A stretch of DNA of 64,000 nt from Segetibacter koreensis DSM 18137 (GTDB lineage: Bacteria; Bacteroidota; Bacteroidia; Chitinophagales; Chitinophagaceae): the NCBI RefSeq assembly GCF_000374045.1, contig NZ_KB893359.1, forward strand, positions 234,161 through 298,160, read 5' to 3'. Below are positions 54,557-62,927 of the stretch, in pieces. A model generated the notes under the pieces. That model made no database searches. It was not told where the DNA came from and saw only the letters and a list, made by a program, of their open reading frames with translations. Made by a program: the position numbers and the translations under genes. Each line of letters starts with the position of its first letter. Position 1 is the first letter of the stretch.

Positions 54557-55489
54557 ACTTTGATGCTTAAAATTGTAAATGTTTGTAAAGAGAGATAAGA
54601 ATACAGCAGAGATTTACAACATGAGCACTGCAAGTATTCATTCTTAACAACCAGTGATAACTCATCACACTTTCTTTAATCCCAATGCTACAGTTAATGC
54701 CTGTACAATGGAGTTACAACCAGCTTCAACTTAAATTGATTGTACTTAAACGACCACCATAACAGCTTGTTTTTGTGCCGTAATATGAGGATACCGTAAA
54801 ATTAACCATTGCTACACTACTAAGATATAAAAATGGAATTAAAAAGCCTGAGGAATTAATTGCGTTGAGTTAAAATTTAGTTTCAAGATATTTTAACGTA
54901 GGCATATTACAGAAGCCACTCGCTTTTCAAAAAATACGGTTACCAATATTAGGATAAAGCTTCAGCTAACCGAATTTTCACCCTCGCGGTTTCATATTAT
55001 TTGATATAATTTGGAGGCGTAAACATGAAAGAGCCGGTAAAACATCCATTTTACCGGCTTTTTTACTCTTTTTATTGATTATCAGCGGAGCGAGAGGGAA
55101 CAGAACCCATTTTCTAAAACTATATATCTTAATCAGTTATATTGCCTTTTTTATTCGAACTCTTGAATTTCTCATGAAACCTTGTCTTTAAATAGCACTC
55201 TGAAAATAGCATATAATACAATAAAATTTGATAAGTGAGTTATTTTATTAACGATTATGTGTTGAATATTTAAGGAGCATTCATTTCCTGCTACTACCGA
55301 GGAGAATCCATACCGACATCTTGCGTCGTTTCATCATTAGCTGCTTTTCATCTAACAAATAGGAACTCTTCCAGATACCAATATCTTAAACCGAATAAAC
55401 AACTTTAAAGCCCCCACGTAGCTTCCCATTATGGCGGCTGCCCGGGCGACAGTTGATCATTAGTTTTCAATTGGACTTTATACCTTTGA
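54557..55489. other. Long gene-poor spacer
   Basis: No coding stretch is convincing. A strong hairpin terminator stands alone at 55031. The rest is AT-rich. Confidence 0.5.
55031..55064 (+). terminator. Stand-alone rho-independent terminator
   Basis: AGCCGGTAAAA (55032-55042) and TTTTACCGGCT (55049-55059) form an 11-bp stem with a 6-base loop, followed by six T's. No plus-strand gene ends near it, which raises the chance of a short transcript starting around 54980-55010. A tiny open frame with GGAGG 7 nt before its ATG (55025) runs through the hairpin. Confidence 0.65.
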
Positions 55490-55545
55490 CCTGGCGGCAG
55501 GAATGCTACTTCCGCGACAGCGCAAACACACGAACGTTAGCGGTG
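55490..55545 (-). repeat. Cassette-boundary repeat, copy A
   Basis: On the minus strand it reads ACCGCTAACGTTC... and, 26 nt from TAACG, GGAAGTAGCATTCC. The copy at 60899-60955 has the same two blocks at the same distance, on the opposite strand. Inner end is GTTAGCGG on the plus strand (55536-55543). Confidence 0.6.
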
Positions 55546-55599
55546 ATTGTAAACGCCACACCGTCTATGTTTGACAAACAAAATGTTGATTTCTATCAA

Positions 55600-55616
55600 T
55601 CACAATTAAATTGTGA
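55600..55616. promoter_or_regulatory. Palindrome upstream of the DUF4386 gene
   Basis: TCACAATTAAATTGTGA is an 8-bp perfect palindrome around one base, 27 nt before the ATG at 55644; typical size and place for a dimeric repressor operator. Confidence 0.45.
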
Positions 55617-55643
55617 ATGTTTCCAATTCCATCTGATAAATAA

Positions 55644-56360
55644 ATGGAAGCTCAAACAAATATTACATCACAATCTAAAGCAGCACGGCTTGCAGGACTG
55701 CTGTATCTGGTTGCTATGGCTACTGGTCTCTTCGCTGAGTTTTATGTACACTTTCCTTCCACCCTTGTTGTAAGCGGAGACGCTGCAAAAACAGCCGCTA
55801 ACATCATTGCGAAGGAGCGACTCTATCGCATAGGTATTGCCAATAACATAATCACCTTTGCTATTAATGTAGTACTTATCTGGGCGCTTTATGTATTACT
55901 CAAACCGGTAAACCAAAAGCTCGCCTTGCTTGCTGTATTCTTCCGACTAGTAGAGACGACACTTGCCTGCACAGCCATTTTAAACTCTTTTGTCGCGATG
56001 CAGTTCGTGACTGATGCTGATCGCCTGAAAGCATTTGATCCAAATCAAATACAAGCACTGTCGCTCATGCATTCTATGTATGCTTTAACTTTTGTTATTG
56101 TTGCGATATTTTTAGGCTTTGGGTCGACGATATTTAACTTTCTTCTGTTGAAGTCAAGATACATACCTAAAGTACTGGCAGTTTGGGGCATATTTGCTTC
56201 TTTGCTATTGCTAATAAGTCAACTTGCAATCATTGTCTTTCCGGAGGTCGAGAAAGCAATTATACCTGCCAGTTACGGCCCTATTGCGCTTGATGAAATT
56301 GCTCTTGGTTTTTGGCTTTTGTTTAAAGGAGCCAGCATTCCTCAAATGGTACAGGGGTGA
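55644..56360 (+). CDS. DUF4386 membrane protein, copy 1
   Basis: A 238-residue protein with about six membrane segments. AARLAGLLYLVAMATGLFAEFYV (~13-35), IANNIITFAINVVLIWALYVLLKPVNQKLALLAVFFRLVETTLACTAILN (~69-118), MYALTFVIVAIFLGFGSTIFNFLLLKSRYIPKVLAVWGIFASLLLLISQL. The pattern is DUF4386. Function unknown. It converges with a second family member 24 nt away, and a palindromic operator candidate lies just upstream. Confidence 0.88.
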   Translation: MEAQTNITSQSKAARLAGLLYLVAMATGLFAEFYVHFPSTLVVSGDAAKTAANIIAKERLYRIGIANNIITFAINVVLIWALYVLLKPVNQKLALLAVFFRLVETTLACTAILNSFVAMQFVTDADRLKAFDPNQIQALSLMHSMYALTFVIVAIFLGFGSTIFNFLLLKSRYIPKVLAVWGIFASLLLLISQLAIIVFPEVEKAIIPASYGPIALDEIALGFWLLFKGASIPQMVQG

Positions 56361-56384
56361 GGTTGCTTACTCGATTGTGCGTTG

Positions 56385-57086
56385 TTAAGTTGTTTCCTCA
56401 TATCCTAATTTCCACCCTTTTATAAGAAGCCAGAACATGAAAATGATTTCTCCATAAAAGGTATAAGCTGCAAAGTCAATATTAGTATTGGGAAACAAAA
56501 ACGGTTTAAAAGTGGTCAGTGAGTATCCTAGACCAGTGATAATTAGTAACACGCCAAAAACGGTGGGTATATAAGAAGATTTAATTACCAAAAAACCAAG
56601 CACTATAAGATGTAAACTAAAAAAGACCAGTCCAAAGTACCATTGTGATTTAAAGGCATTTAGGTAATTAGCAACTTGCATATGGAGACTCTGATTATCT
56701 AAAGTGAATGCTGTTGAACCATACACAATGCGATAAACACTTACAAGGTTTAATAAGGCAACTAACGCAACAACCGTGTAAACTATGCGAAACAAAGCCG
56801 TAAGTAGAGATACTTCCGCATTAACCGGCTTTAATAACACGTATAATGACCATGCAACAACAACGTCAAGAATGAATGTAGCCAAGTATCTCAGGATGCA
56901 GATCGTGAACAAGTTTCTATGTCTTGAAAGAGTTTCAACCGTTTCGGCTAAACTGCCAAGAACAATTAGTTTCGGATAAGCATACATTTCAGCTATCGGA
57001 GCAGCAACTACCATAATGAGCAGGCAAAATCCAGATATTAACGCAGCAGTTTTTAAGGAAACTTGATTTAATTGAGTTACTGTCAT
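56385..57086 (-). CDS. DUF4386 membrane protein, copy 2
   Basis: A 233-residue homolog of the preceding gene in the opposite direction: LISGFCLLIMVVAAPIAEMYAYPKLIV, FILDVVVAWSLYVLLKPVNAEVSLLTALFRIVYTVVALVALLN, FSLHLIVLGFLVIKSSYIPTVFGVLLIITGLGYSL. The conserved LYVLLKPVN and LLTA-FR blocks align with copy 1, but the rest is strongly diverged, so they are old paralogs or separately acquired. Function unknown. Confidence 0.87.
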   Translation of the reverse strand: MTVTQLNQVSLKTAALISGFCLLIMVVAAPIAEMYAYPKLIVLGSLAETVETLSRHRNLFTICILRYLATFILDVVVAWSLYVLLKPVNAEVSLLTALFRIVYTVVALVALLNLVSVYRIVYGSTAFTLDNQSLHMQVANYLNAFKSQWYFGLVFFSLHLIVLGFLVIKSSYIPTVFGVLLIITGLGYSLTTFKPFLFPNTNIDFAAYTFYGEIIFMFWLLIKGWKLGYEETT

Positions 57087-57153
57087 AAGCTGTTAACATT
57101 TAGTCTTGAGGTCAGTTGTAACGATTCTGACTAACGTAAAGAAGTGGTTGTAG

Positions 57154-57234
57154 TTATGTAGTTACGATTCCCAGTTCTTCACTAATAATTTCAAATTTAT
57201 CATTTTGCTTCTTGATCTTTTTTACTAAACCCAT
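57154..57234 (-). pseudogene. Short minus-strand gene remnant
   Basis: MGLVKKIKKQND then KFEIISEELGIVTT and a stop; the open frame extends upstream (SLFLDEKRK) before a stop. It may be the end of a lost cassette gene or a 26-residue peptide. Confidence 0.3.
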
Positions 57235-57281
57235 TTTTCTTTTCTCGTCAAGGAAAAGTGAAGTCCTGCGCTATGTCCCCG

Positions 57282-57771
57282 CTATCTCACATCAACTGCC
57301 GTTTCCTGAGAAGCCAAAAAGATCCACTTGCCTTTTCTTTTTTGAAAGGTATAAGTACCGGCCACTTTCCCCGTAATTTCGTTTCCATCATTTCCAACTC
57401 GTGTAGTTTTGTGCACACCGCTCAAAATGGCCAGGTCGCGGGATTGAAAAATAACGGGTTCAAGAACGTCATTTGCCAGGATGTTTTCCAAGCATTCTAT
57501 CTATCGCCTGTAGTGTAGTAACTATTTTTTTAGCGTCACTTGTATCAACTATCCTTTGCGAGCCGCTTGTCGTAATATCGCTCTTACGTAGAAACTTTCC
57601 TTGTAAGTTACTATATCTAAAATCTTCAGACAAACGGTTAATGAAAAACGCTTTTGAATCTCTTTTGTATTCCTCCAACATCTCTTTGAGAGTGGCTTTC
57701 GTGAATGTCTTTTGCGCTAAACCCACGAAACCAATAGTTAACAAGGCAAGAGAAATTATATATTTTTTCAT
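57282..57771 (-). pseudogene. Secreted NTF2/SnoaL-like protein with one frameshift
   Basis: The first frame (57771-57469) gives a signal peptide (1-19, VGLAQ) and FFINRLSEDFRYSNLQGKFLRKSDI...IVTTLQAIDRML; then it runs out of frame. The second frame (to 57282) continues NILANDVLEPVIFQSRDLAILSGVHKTTRV, GNEITGKVAGTYTFQKRKGKWIFLASQ. Joined near 57484-57495 they make one protein of about 160 residues of the DUF4440/NTF2-like fold, which has the typical SRDLAILSG and Y--T--F-K--GKW blocks. A single-base indel is the simplest explanation; a sequencing error is possible. Confidence 0.75.
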
Positions 57772-57822
57772 TGCTTTTTGCGTTACGTCGCCGCGTTTGG
57801 TTAAGGTGAGAAATTAAAATCG

Positions 57823-57830
57823 CCGCCAAC
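57823..57830. repeat. Cassette-boundary motif, copy C (CCGCCAAC)
   Basis: CCGCCAAC lies in the spacer between the NTF2-like and GNAT genes and is followed by a GC-rich stretch (ATTGAACGGCTTGCTGCTG), unlike the AT-rich flanks. Confidence 0.45.
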
Positions 57831-58027
57831 ATTGAACGGCTTGCTGCTGTGCTGGTATTTTATGATTGTCAGCCTGGCGATGCAAATAGTTGGTGGTGTT
57901 GTACCTTCTTCGCACACTGTAAACAAAGATTTATTGTCTTACACATAGCTTTTGCCTTCTAAATTCATTACTCACGGGTTCATATACTTTTTTGTCGTAC
58001 CAAATTTTTTAAATTCTATATTATAGT

Positions 58028-58435
58028 TTAATGCTCGTCACCTTTATAAATCCACATTGGCTGGGTTTGTCCTGCCCGAACAAAACCAACTTTGTTGTAA
58101 AACCCAATTGCCTTTCCATCTGCTGTCAGCATCTGCATATGAAAATGTCCATATTTTTCTTGCATTTTTTCTACTATCATTTGTCCAATCCCTTTGCCTT
58201 GATATTCAGGTTGAACAAGTAAATGAGGATAATAAACAACTTAATGTCCGTCTGAAATTGCATTGCCAATGCCAACTAATTTTTCATTGTGCCACGCAGA
58301 ATACAATGAGTGAGAATTGGTCAATGCGTTGTACAATTCAGTTGGCTTGTCGGCAGAACTCCATTTGTTAGCCCTATATAAATTAACGATGTCGTCAAGT
58401 TGAATATTCCGTCTGTCTGAAATTGTAATTGTCAT
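58028..58435 (-). pseudogene. GNAT acetyltransferase interrupted by one nonsense codon
   Basis: From the ATG at 58435 the frame reads MTITISDRRNIQLDDIVNLYRANKWSS...WHNEKLVGIGNAISDGH, then a TAA (58241-58243), and continues in the same frame VVYYPHLLVQPEYQGKGIGQMIVEKMQEKYGHFHMQMLTADGKAIGFYNKVGFVRAGQTQPMWIY to a second stop at 58028. The acetyl-CoA site QPEYQGKGIGQ is in the distal half. Restoring the TAA to TTA would give the usual DGHLVVYYPHLLV, so a single T to A change has inactivated the gene. Full length 135 residues fits the family. Confidence 0.85.
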
Positions 58436-58457
58436 AATGAAGAGTCGTTTAAACTTA

Positions 58458-58594
58458 CCGCCAACCTTTTTGCGCTTGGCGTTCGTGCGGGATTTCGAAG
58501 CCCAAACTGTCAAGCCAGCGCTAAAGTTGATTTGAAAAACTGAACTTGAATGTAACCACTTCACCCCCAATGACGCCGAAACGCATGTTAGCGG
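58458..58594. repeat. Cassette-boundary element, copy D (CCGCCAAC ... GTTAGCGG)
   Basis: A GC-rich 137-bp spacer begins with CCGCCAAC (58458-58465) and ends with GTTAGCGG (58587-58594), near-inverted termini. It separates the GNAT and RsgA genes and contains internal short inverted repeats (CGCTTGGCG, GGATTTCGAAGCCC). Architecture recalls a recombination site. Confidence 0.5.
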
Positions 58595-58617
58595 TTCGGG
58601 CTTCTTTTCTTAGAACT

Positions 58618-59682
58618 TCATTTTTTCTTATTGATGTCCTTTTTGTAATTCTTTACCATTTTTCCGAATTCCTTATCTTTTTTCCGTCTTTCAACAACCG
58701 AAGATTCAAAATGAGCTTTCTCTCTTTCTAATTTCAGGTAATTTTCATATGAAGCCCGGTCTATTTCTCCCTTTTCAACGGCTTCAATAACAGCACAACC
58801 TATCTCATTGGTGTGAGTACAATCTTTGAACTTACAATTTTGAGAAAGCCTGGTTATCTTATTAAATGTAATTTCTAATCCGCTTGTTGAATCGGCAATA
58901 CCTACTTCTCTCATTCCTGGATTATCAACTAATATTCCTCCATTTTCAAGAATAATTAGTTCTCTATGACTTGTAACGTGTTTCCCTTTATTTGTACTCT
59001 GGCTAATTGTATCAGTTCGCATTATAGATTTTCCGGAAAGATTATTTAATAGAGTGGATTTTCCAACACCTGAAGAACCAAGCATACAATATGTTTTACC
59101 TTTTTCAATAATCGCTTTTATTTTGTCGTACCCATCTTGTGATTCGTTACTTATTGCAATAATCGGAACATTCTTAATTCGAGCTTTTATTTTCTCCAAT
59201 ATCTCAAAAGTCCGATGTTCATCAATTAAATCAATTTTAGTAAGCACTATAATGGGACTAACCTTCGATGAATTACAAATTGTCAGATATCTTTCAAGTC
59301 TATTAATATTAAAATCCCTATCAGCGGCTTGCACCAATAATGCATAATCAATATTTGTTGCTATTATTTGTTTCTCTCCGAATTTATCAACGTCCTGCCT
59401 GGAAATAAAAGAGGATCTCGGTAATATGCTGTGAATAATGGAAAAATCTGAATCATGAATTGTTATTGCAACCCAATCGCCAACGGCTGGAAAATCTTCA
59501 CGACTTTTTGATGAAAATCGTAAATTCCCTGTTATCTCGGCTTCAAATTCTCCTTTCTCAGTCTTTACAATATATCTTTCTTTATGTTCTGATATCACTC
59601 TTCCAATCTCAAACTCTTTAAGGTTATTCTCATTCCTTAATTTTTCAAGTTTATCATTATATCCTAAATCTTCTAATGTCAT
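58618..59682 (-). CDS. rsgA: Ribosome small-subunit-dependent GTPase (RsgA-like)
   Basis: A 354-residue circularly permuted GTPase: OB fold (~25-85), G4 TKID (148-151), P-loop GSSGVGKST (202-210), switch region STNKGKHVT, DNPGMRE (253-259), and zinc finger Cys283, Cys288, His290, Cys296. The C-terminal basic tail (RRKKDKEFGKMVKNYKKDINKKK) fits 30S binding. It assists late 30S maturation. Its position inside an accessory cassette array suggests a second, transferred copy rather than the housekeeping gene. Confidence 0.92.
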   Translation of the reverse strand: MTLEDLGYNDKLEKLRNENNLKEFEIGRVISEHKERYIVKTEKGEFEAEITGNLRFSSKSREDFPAVGDWVAITIHDSDFSIIHSILPRSSFISRQDVDKFGEKQIIATNIDYALLVQAADRDFNINRLERYLTICNSSKVSPIIVLTKIDLIDEHRTFEILEKIKARIKNVPIIAISNESQDGYDKIKAIIEKGKTYCMLGSSGVGKSTLLNNLSGKSIMRTDTISQSTNKGKHVTSHRELIILENGGILVDNPGMREVGIADSTSGLEITFNKITRLSQNCKFKDCTHTNEIGCAVIEAVEKGEIDRASYENYLKLEREKAHFESSVVERRKKDKEFGKMVKNYKKDINKKK

Positions 59683-59735
59683 TTCAATATAGAATTAATT
59701 AGCTTATTCAATACTCACGGTCATTTTTTAGCCTG

Positions 59736-59765
59736 ACCGCTAACGCTCCTATTACGGCAATTCCA
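59736..59765 (+). repeat. Cassette-boundary motif, copy E
   Basis: ACCGCTAACG followed by CTCCTATTACGGCAATTCC aligns with the first half of the copy at 60899 (GTTAACGTTCAGGTATTGCGG). It lies between rsgA and the hydrolase gene. Confidence 0.5.
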
Positions 59766-59834
59766 TTAAAAAAAGCTGCTGATAATCAATACACTTCTTC
59801 TGCCTTTTTTAAATAGCTATCCCGGAAAGGCTAT

Positions 59835-60845
59835 TTACTTAAAGCATTCATAGAGTTCTTTTACAAATTTTTCGGGTTCATCGATACGGGGATCATGGCC
59901 GCTTCCTTCAAAAATCACCAGTTTTTTCTGAGGCGCTTTTAGCAGGTTAAAATATTCTTCTACAATAGATAGGGGTGCTATATAATCAGTTCTGCCATGA
60001 AAAAGATAAATCGGAACAGAAATCTCAGGCAGTTGCTTTATAAAATTTGTTTTTGTGAGGTCGGAGTTCCAAATGGCTGTCAGAGACTGATTAATACCTT
60101 TATTGTATAGTAATTTTTCACGTAAGGTGTATTCAGGAGCTAATAATAGCAGCATTGCAACGTGTATAAACTTGTTTTTGTTGTAATACACCCCGCCCTG
60201 TTGCATCAGTATTTTTCGCTCAGTAGTTAACCCTTTTGCACCATTTGCATATAATCCGTCATGCGGCGGGCCAATTCTTTTCAGTACTTTAACCGATCTT
60301 ACATCATTGTTTTTTGTTGCCTGCTCTAAAGCAAAGTTGTATGACATTAGCTCAGCACGGGCAAAGTCAACCAACTGCGCTATTGAGATGATTGCTTTAA
60401 TATCTGCCGGAATTAATTGTGCCAAATCCAAGCCGAGTACCGTTCCCCAGGAATGTGTAACCAGGTAAATTTTGTCTTTATTAAAGTGGTGTTTCAAATA
60501 TTGAATTAATGCTGCACCATCTGCAGTTATTTGTTTATGGGTAAAGTTGGGAACTTGCTTTGAATACGACTTGCCGCAACCTCGTTGATCCCAGGTAACA
60601 AGGGTAAAATTTGCCTCCAATGAATTACTCAATGCCCTTACCTCGTGCATTTCTGCTATTCCTGGCCCGCCGTGAATAAACAGTATAATCGGATTTGCTA
60701 TATCCTTTCCCCGGATAAGAATGTATTGTTCAAAATTTCCAACACTAATGGCCCTCAACTCGGCGATCGAATTTGGAAATTTTTGTTTATCTATCTTTTC
60801 CGTGCTTGCCGCTCCGAAGATGGACTTCACTAAAGAGATAATCAT
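59835..60845 (-). CDS. Alpha/beta hydrolase (proline iminopeptidase-like)
   Basis: Start placed at the ATG (60845); the frame is open further upstream but that part covers the repeat copy F and is not protein-like. The 336-residue product has the oxyanion motif HGGPG (~49), DQRGCGKS, nucleophile elbow HSWGTVLGLD (~115-123), and late acid/His in FHGRTDYIAP and GSGHDPRIDEPEKF. A membrane-like first stretch MIISLVKSIFGAAS may anchor it. Substrate unknown; iminopeptidase or esterase activity is possible. Confidence 0.88.
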   Translation of the reverse strand: MIISLVKSIFGAASTEKIDKQKFPNSIAELRAISVGNFEQYILIRGKDIANPIILFIHGGPGIAEMHEVRALSNSLEANFTLVTWDQRGCGKSYSKQVPNFTHKQITADGAALIQYLKHHFNKDKIYLVTHSWGTVLGLDLAQLIPADIKAIISIAQLVDFARAELMSYNFALEQATKNNDVRSVKVLKRIGPPHDGLYANGAKGLTTERKILMQQGGVYYNKNKFIHVAMLLLLAPEYTLREKLLYNKGINQSLTAIWNSDLTKTNFIKQLPEISVPIYLFHGRTDYIAPLSIVEEYFNLLKAPQKKLVIFEGSGHDPRIDEPEKFVKELYECFK

Positions 60846-60898
60846 TTTTGAATTTTTATAAGATTCAAAATGTGTTGTTTCAAAACAGATGAAATGAC

Positions 60899-60955
60899 AG
60901 CCGTTAACGTTCAGGTATTGCGGAAGTGCAGGAAGTAGAATTCCGTCCAACCCGG
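60899..60955 (+). repeat. Cassette-boundary repeat, copy F
   Basis: AGCCGTTAACGTTC at the start and GGAAGTAGAATTCC 26 nt from TAACG; same spacing as copy A in inverted orientation, so A and F bracket the 55.5-60.9 kb gene block. Confidence 0.6.
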
Positions 60956-61185
60956 CTAACTGATGCTGAGTAAAGATAAAAAAGGTAACGATACCACATA
61001 GGTCAATAGACAAAGTCAAGCTTGATATGTAGCTGAACAGGGTTACTGCACTTGAAAGACGGCTTCCGTCAGCCTGCATTTTGGCAAGACTCCATGTAAC
61101 CTTTTAAGAACTGTTGAGGCAGTTAAAAAAATAGTCTTTTTAAAAACGATACACTAACTTTTAATTTCATTATAAACTCAACAGT

Positions 61186-61734
61186 ATGAATAAAATTAAA
61201 ACAAATTTGGTAGGCCATACCATTTTTATTGGTATGGATATTCATAAAACCGGTTGGAACCTTGGCATTATTTAAATGACATATTTATCAAAAATGTGCA
61301 TGAGAAACCAAACGCTTCTGTTTATAGCTGTTTACTTAAAACAAAACTTTCCCGGTGTCGAACTTTTGTCTTTAAAGGCATGGCTACAACAACATGGCAT
61401 TACTCATGTTGGCCTAGAAAGCACGGGTGTCTATTGGAAACCCGTGCTCTATGTTTTAGGTGAAGTATTCCCTATCATACTTGCTAAAGCCAGGCACATC
61501 AAATATGTTCCGGGCAGAAAAACTCTTATCTCCGCTCCCAGTTTTATCAACTCTGTTCGCATGCGGGAACTAAAAAAGCTCAGGTTGCTATTGCACATAA
61601 AATACCAATTGCCTGTTGGTATATTTTACAATGTAAACTCCTATATAAAGACTTTGGCGACCTCACTTAACTCGCCGATCCTTGCATGTGCTACTCCAGT
61701 GGAGGGAACTCTTTTAAAAATCAGAATAAAGTGA
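61186..61734 (+). pseudogene. Decayed IS110-family transposase
   Basis: The frame from the ATG at 61186 reads HTIFIGMDIHKTGWNLGI (DEDD catalytic Asp region), stops, continues in another frame as YLNDIFIKNVHEKPNASV, then returns to the first as AVYLKQNFPGVELLSLKAWLQQHGITHVGLESTGVYWKPVLYVLG and ARHIKYVPGRKT before losing similarity. The two frameshifts compensate in register. The downstream half resembles the IS1111-like branch more than the first half, so the copy may be a recombinant. The Cys/Ser transposase C-terminal domain is missing. Confidence 0.8.
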
Positions 61735-61839
61735 CTTGTTCTTGATAACTATCCTTACTATTTCTATTCCTTTCAGGGTTCGTACTGCTGATGCAAAACT
61801 ACCAAATCCTATCAAGTCTATACTCTCCTCTTTATAAAT
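61714..61839 (-). pseudogene. Remnant resembling an HU-family DNA-binding protein
   Basis: A minus-strand stretch reads KEESIDLIGFGSFASAVRTLKGIEIVRIVIKNKSL to a TAA. The LIGFGSF block is characteristic of HU/IHF; the DNA-binding arm is lost. It overlaps the end of the IS110 remnant. Confidence 0.35.
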
Positions 61840-61949
61840 CTATCGCCTTGACGCTATCCTAATTTGTCATAAATAGGGCAATCCAATTTGGCGAATGGCT
61901 TTAATCAGGGGCTCACTGCGCATATTTATTAGGGTCAAAAAAGCAGCTT

Positions 61950-62190
61950 TCAACTGTCTTCATCAACACGGTTAAGGTCTCCGGTTGGTTCATAAAAGGT
62001 GGCGGGTATGATTTTAAAAGGAATCTCACTTTCTGTTATATCATTTGAAGTATAACCTGAAGTTGAGGATGATGACCAACCGTCACCGTTTGGGTTTAAT
62101 TCGGTGGTGGTTCCTCCACCGGCAAGCCGAACTATAATACCCGAGGTTTGAGAATATGAGAATTTAAGTAAAACGGCGTAAATTTTTTAA
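61950..62190 (-). pseudogene. 3' end of an unidentified gene truncated by mobile DNA
   Basis: An open minus frame of about 75 residues without a start ends in a TGA at 61950: LKFSYSQTSGIIVRLAGGGTTTELN, then SSTSGYTSNDITESEIPFKIIPATFYEPTGDLNRVDEDS. Stop codons occur just upstream. The composition is protein-like. No family recognised. Confidence 0.45.
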
Positions 62191-62523
62191 GCATTGTAGG
62201 GACGAATTAGATTATCCCATTTTAACGCCGACATTACTATTTTAGTATATACTGTTGATCTTTTTTTTATACATTTTAAAACAATTGGCTATGCCTCATA
62301 TGCAGTTCGTGTTCCTCAGTACAGATATTTGCAGTCTGGCTTACTTCAGATATAGCATTGCTGCTGTCACCCTTGCCACTTGTTAAGGCTTTGGGTAATT
62401 AATCCCGTTCATAAGAGACTTTCACTCTTTGACTTCTCATTTCTAAGAACTATATTTACCATCCAGGGCACACCTAGTGTGTTTATAAAATTGTGGCTGG
62501 ACGTTAAGCATTCGACTTGAAAT
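62191..62523. other. Noncoding debris before the IS
   Basis: No open frame of note. The stretch 62290-62480 is less AT-rich than its surroundings and looks like part of an older mobile element, but it could not be identified. Confidence 0.4.
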
Positions 62524-62564
62524 TGTCTCGTCCTGAAATAGGTTGTCTGTAAAACGACCTAAAA

Positions 62565-62927
62565 ATGGAGCTGAAAGATCAGATTATTCAGGAGTATTTA
62601 AACACCCGTTGTGGCTACCGAAAGCTGCAGGAAAAGTATGGTGTAAGCAGAACAACGATTTGTAATTGGGTACAGGTATATCAAGGCGTTCACAATTTGC
62701 CTAAGACCAATTTGCAGCAGAAGCATTACATTAGTCCGATGAAGAGAAAGCAGAGAGAAGCCGATGCAAATCATGCAGCCTTGCTTGATAAAATAGCTTC
62801 TCTTGAAAAGCAACTAAAACACCAGGAACTGCGCGCCGAAGTATTAGATAAGCTCATAGATGTGGCAGAAAAACAGCTTGAAATTTCAATCAGAAAAAAG
62901 CCTGGTACCCAGCAGTCCTCGAAGTAA
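62565..62927 (+). CDS. IS3-family transposase OrfA
   Basis: A 120-residue protein. N-terminal helix-turn-helix (RCGYRKLQEKYGVSRTTICNWVQVYQG, ~15-41) that binds the inverted repeats, then a leucine-zipper-like coiled coil (LDKIASLEKQLKHQELRAEVLDKLIDVAEKQLEI, ~74-107). It also forms the front of OrfAB through frameshifting at 62894-62900. It starts 16 nt inside the left inverted repeat. Confidence 0.9.
   Translation: MELKDQIIQEYLNTRCGYRKLQEKYGVSRTTICNWVQVYQGVHNLPKTNLQQKHYISPMKRKQREADANHAALLDKIASLEKQLKHQELRAEVLDKLIDVAEKQLEISIRKKPGTQQSSK
62894..62900 (+). promoter_or_regulatory. Programmed -1 frameshift site (A6G)
   Basis: AAAAAAG lies in the register A_AAA_AAG of orfA. A -1 slip leads directly to GCC TGG TAC CCA in the orfB frame, the normal way for IS3 elements to make OrfAB transposase. 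Confidence 0.8.

Noticed and set aside
55085..55112. Sequence GCGGAGCGAGAGGGAACAGAACCC, similar to the reverse complement of a tRNA 3' end
   Set aside because: The T-loop positions do not fit the TTCRA rule and no acceptor, D or anticodon arm could be built; at most a decayed scrap.
55490..60955. Classical integron attC sites
   Set aside because: Core motifs are CCGCTAAC/GTTAGCGG, not GTTRRRY/RYYYAAC, and no IntI-like integrase is present; reported instead as an unnamed repeat family.
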